A stretch of DNA of 8,202 nt from contig NZ_JBMNPQ010000065.1 of the NCBI RefSeq assembly GCF_050943655.1, forward strand, positions 1-8,202. The letters are read 5' to 3'. The notes beneath the pieces were generated by a model. That model was not told where the DNA came from and ran no database searches. It saw nothing but the letters and a program-made list of their open reading frames with translations. The stretch comes from Peptoniphilus_A sp050943655 (lineage in GTDB: Bacteria; Bacillota; Clostridia; Tissierellales; Peptoniphilaceae). Made by a program: the position numbers and the translations under genes. This document shows, piece after piece, positions 6,935-8,202 of this stretch (position 1 is its first letter; the number at the start of each line of letters is the position of its first letter).

Positions 6935-8202
6935 AATCAATTACTATGCAGGGATTTAAATCTTTTGCAAACAAGACGACAATTGAATTAAATGAATCTA
7001 TTACTGCAATAGTTGGTCCCAATGGAAGTGGAAAGAGTAACATTACCGATGCCATCACTTGGGTTTTGGGAGAGACTTCTGTTAAAAATCTAAGAGGTTC
7101 CAAGATGGAGGATGTAATTTTTTCGGGAACTGATTCAAAAAAACCTCTTGGAATGGCAGAGGTCACTATAGTTTTTGACAATACTGATAGGACACTTGAT
7201 ACTCCGTATAACGAAGTTGCAGTCACAAGGAGAATGTATAGGTCTCTTGAAAGTGAGTTTTTAATAAATAACAAGAAATGCCGTCTAAAAGATATTAAGG
7301 AACTATTTATGGATACGGGGATTGGAAAAGACGGATATTCTGTAATTGGGCAAGGTAAAATCGAGTCCGTATTAAGTTCAAGACCAGAAGATAGGCGTGC
7401 AATATTTGAAGAAGCCGCCGGCATTTCCAAATTTAAATATAAAAAAGTCCAATCAAAAAATAAATTATTAAAAACTGAAGAGAATTTAATTAGAATTGAA
7501 GATTTACTTTCAGAGATCTCTAAGCAAGAAGAAAGTTTAAGGCGCCAATCTCAGAAGGCCACTAAATATTTAGAAGACTACAACAAATTAAAAGAGATTG
7601 ATTTAAACTTTGTATCGAAAAAAATATTTGAATTAAACGAAGACGTAGAAAAATTTAAAACTTTAATTGCAAAATTAGAAGATGAACTTTTATCGCTTCA
7701 AAAATCTAGAGATGATTTTTCAAGTAAAAAAACAGAAATTGAACTTTTAATTGATGAAAACACTAAAGAACTTTCAGAAAAGAAGGAAGAACTTTCTAGT
7801 AAAAGTGAAACTTTAGAAAAATTAAAGGTGAAATCCAGCGTTCTAGATGAGCAAATTAAATCTTTAAATAGAGATTTAGAGCGAATGCAAGATGAAGAAG
7901 TAGAGCGAAGAAATAATATAGATAAATTCGAAGAGGATTTAGATAGTCTTTTAAACAAAAAGAATTCTCTTAACGAAGAAAGAGATGCACTACTTGAGAA
8001 GATAAAAGAAATCAAAAGTATTATTGAGATTAAATCCAGTGAAATAAATCAAATAGAAAAAAGTGAAAAAGAAAAGAGCTCAAATCAAAATTTAATATCA
8101 AATGAAATTCAAAATATTAAATTTAAAAACGAAACCTTGAGCACAATGATAGAAGACAAAAACAACAGAAGAGCTTCTATAGAAGATAATATTGCAAACT
8201 TC
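6925..8202 (+). CDS. smc: Chromosome segregation ATPase SMC (5' part, runs off the window)
   Basis: SMC forms a long coiled-coil dimer that, with ScpA and ScpB, compacts and separates the bacterial chromosome. The first 426 codons are present with no stop; a full protein is near 1170-1190 residues, so the hinge, second coil and Walker B/signature half lie outside. The N-terminal head has MFLKSITMQGFKSFA at the start, Walker A GPNGSGKSN (31-39), R57 in LRGSKMEDVIFSGTD, SEFLINNKKCRLKDI, the Q-loop GQGKIESVLSS (142-152, Q143) and EDRRAIFEEAAGISKFK (155-171). From about residue 172 the sequence is a Glu/Lys/Leu/Ser-rich heptad coil to the window edge. The match to Bacillus subtilis Smc runs from residue 1. 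A modest AGGATGA (6911-6917) serves as ribosome site, and the start lies inside the last codons of the radical SAM gene. Confidence 0.97.
   Translation, partial: MFLKSITMQGFKSFANKTTIELNESITAIVGPNGSGKSNITDAITWVLGETSVKNLRGSKMEDVIFSGTDSKKPLGMAEVTIVFDNTDRTLDTPYNEVAVTRRMYRSLESEFLINNKKCRLKDIKELFMDTGIGKDGYSVIGQGKIESVLSSRPEDRRAIFEEAAGISKFKYKKVQSKNKLLKTEENLIRIEDLLSEISKQEESLRRQSQKATKYLEDYNKLKEIDLNFVSKKIFELNEDVEKFKTLIAKLEDELLSLQKSRDDFSSKKTEIELLIDENTKELSEKKEELSSKSETLEKLKVKSSVLDEQIKSLNRDLERMQDEEVERRNNIDKFEEDLDSLLNKKNSLNEERDALLEKIKEIKSIIEIKSSEINQIEKSEKEKSSNQNLISNEIQNIKFKNETLSTMIEDKNNRRASIEDNIANF

Noticed and set aside
6897..7430. Minus-strand open frame of 177 codons opposite the smc head
   Set aside because: Antisense to the conserved SMC ATPase head, with no ribosome site or family resemblance.
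1..8202. Mobile element, CRISPR array, toxin-antitoxin, defence system, tRNA or rRNA
   Set aside because: No transposase, spaced repeats, short gene pairs or RNA gene sequences were seen on either strand. All genes are core housekeeping or central metabolism.

Overview
The window is a stretch of AT-rich bacterial chromosome with every gene on the + strand. Low G+C, strong AGGAGG-type ribosome sites, a single-chain pyruvate:ferredoxin oxidoreductase and the order plsX-acpP-rnc-(radical SAM)-smc all point to an obligately anaerobic Firmicute of the Clostridia/Tissierellia kind. A Peptoniphilaceae-like coccus would fit, but that finer placement is inference. There are no signs of mobile elements, phage, CRISPR, tRNA or rRNA genes.

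Layout. Bases 1-240 are a non-coding leader with a 17-bp perfect palindrome, extra copies of its half-site, a good sigma-A-type promoter (TTGAAT-17-TATAAT) and a strong ribosome site. Bases 241-3780 encode a complete pyruvate:ferredoxin (flavodoxin) oxidoreductase (nifJ/PFOR), which ends in a clear intrinsic terminator (3817-3850). After a short gap holding a second promoter (TTGATT-17-TATATT), a tightly packed operon begins: plsX (3950-4939), acpP (4939-5166), rnc (5173-5874), an Elp3-like radical SAM gene (5867-6934) and the start of smc (6925 to the window end, 426 codons, 3' end outside).

How the genes fit together. PFOR makes acetyl-CoA and reduced ferredoxin from pyruvate, the central energy step of fermentative anaerobes. 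PlsX and acyl carrier protein form the entry to phospholipid synthesis from fatty acids. RNase III processes double-stranded RNA, and SMC compacts and segregates the chromosome. The plsX-acpP-rnc-smc association is an old conserved Firmicute housekeeping cluster. Here it lacks fapR, fabD and fabG, and a radical SAM gene is inserted between rnc and smc. Junctions within the operon are 1-bp overlap, 6-bp gap, 8-bp overlap and 10-bp overlap, which suggests translational coupling.

Overall this is mostly ordinary core genome. I did not find a new defence or mobile system. The points most worth a second look are the unexplained palindrome/half-site cluster upstream of nifJ, the short Elp3-like radical SAM protein without an acetyltransferase domain, the start of rnc without a ribosome site, and a shift in leucine codon choice inside nifJ near a domain boundary.
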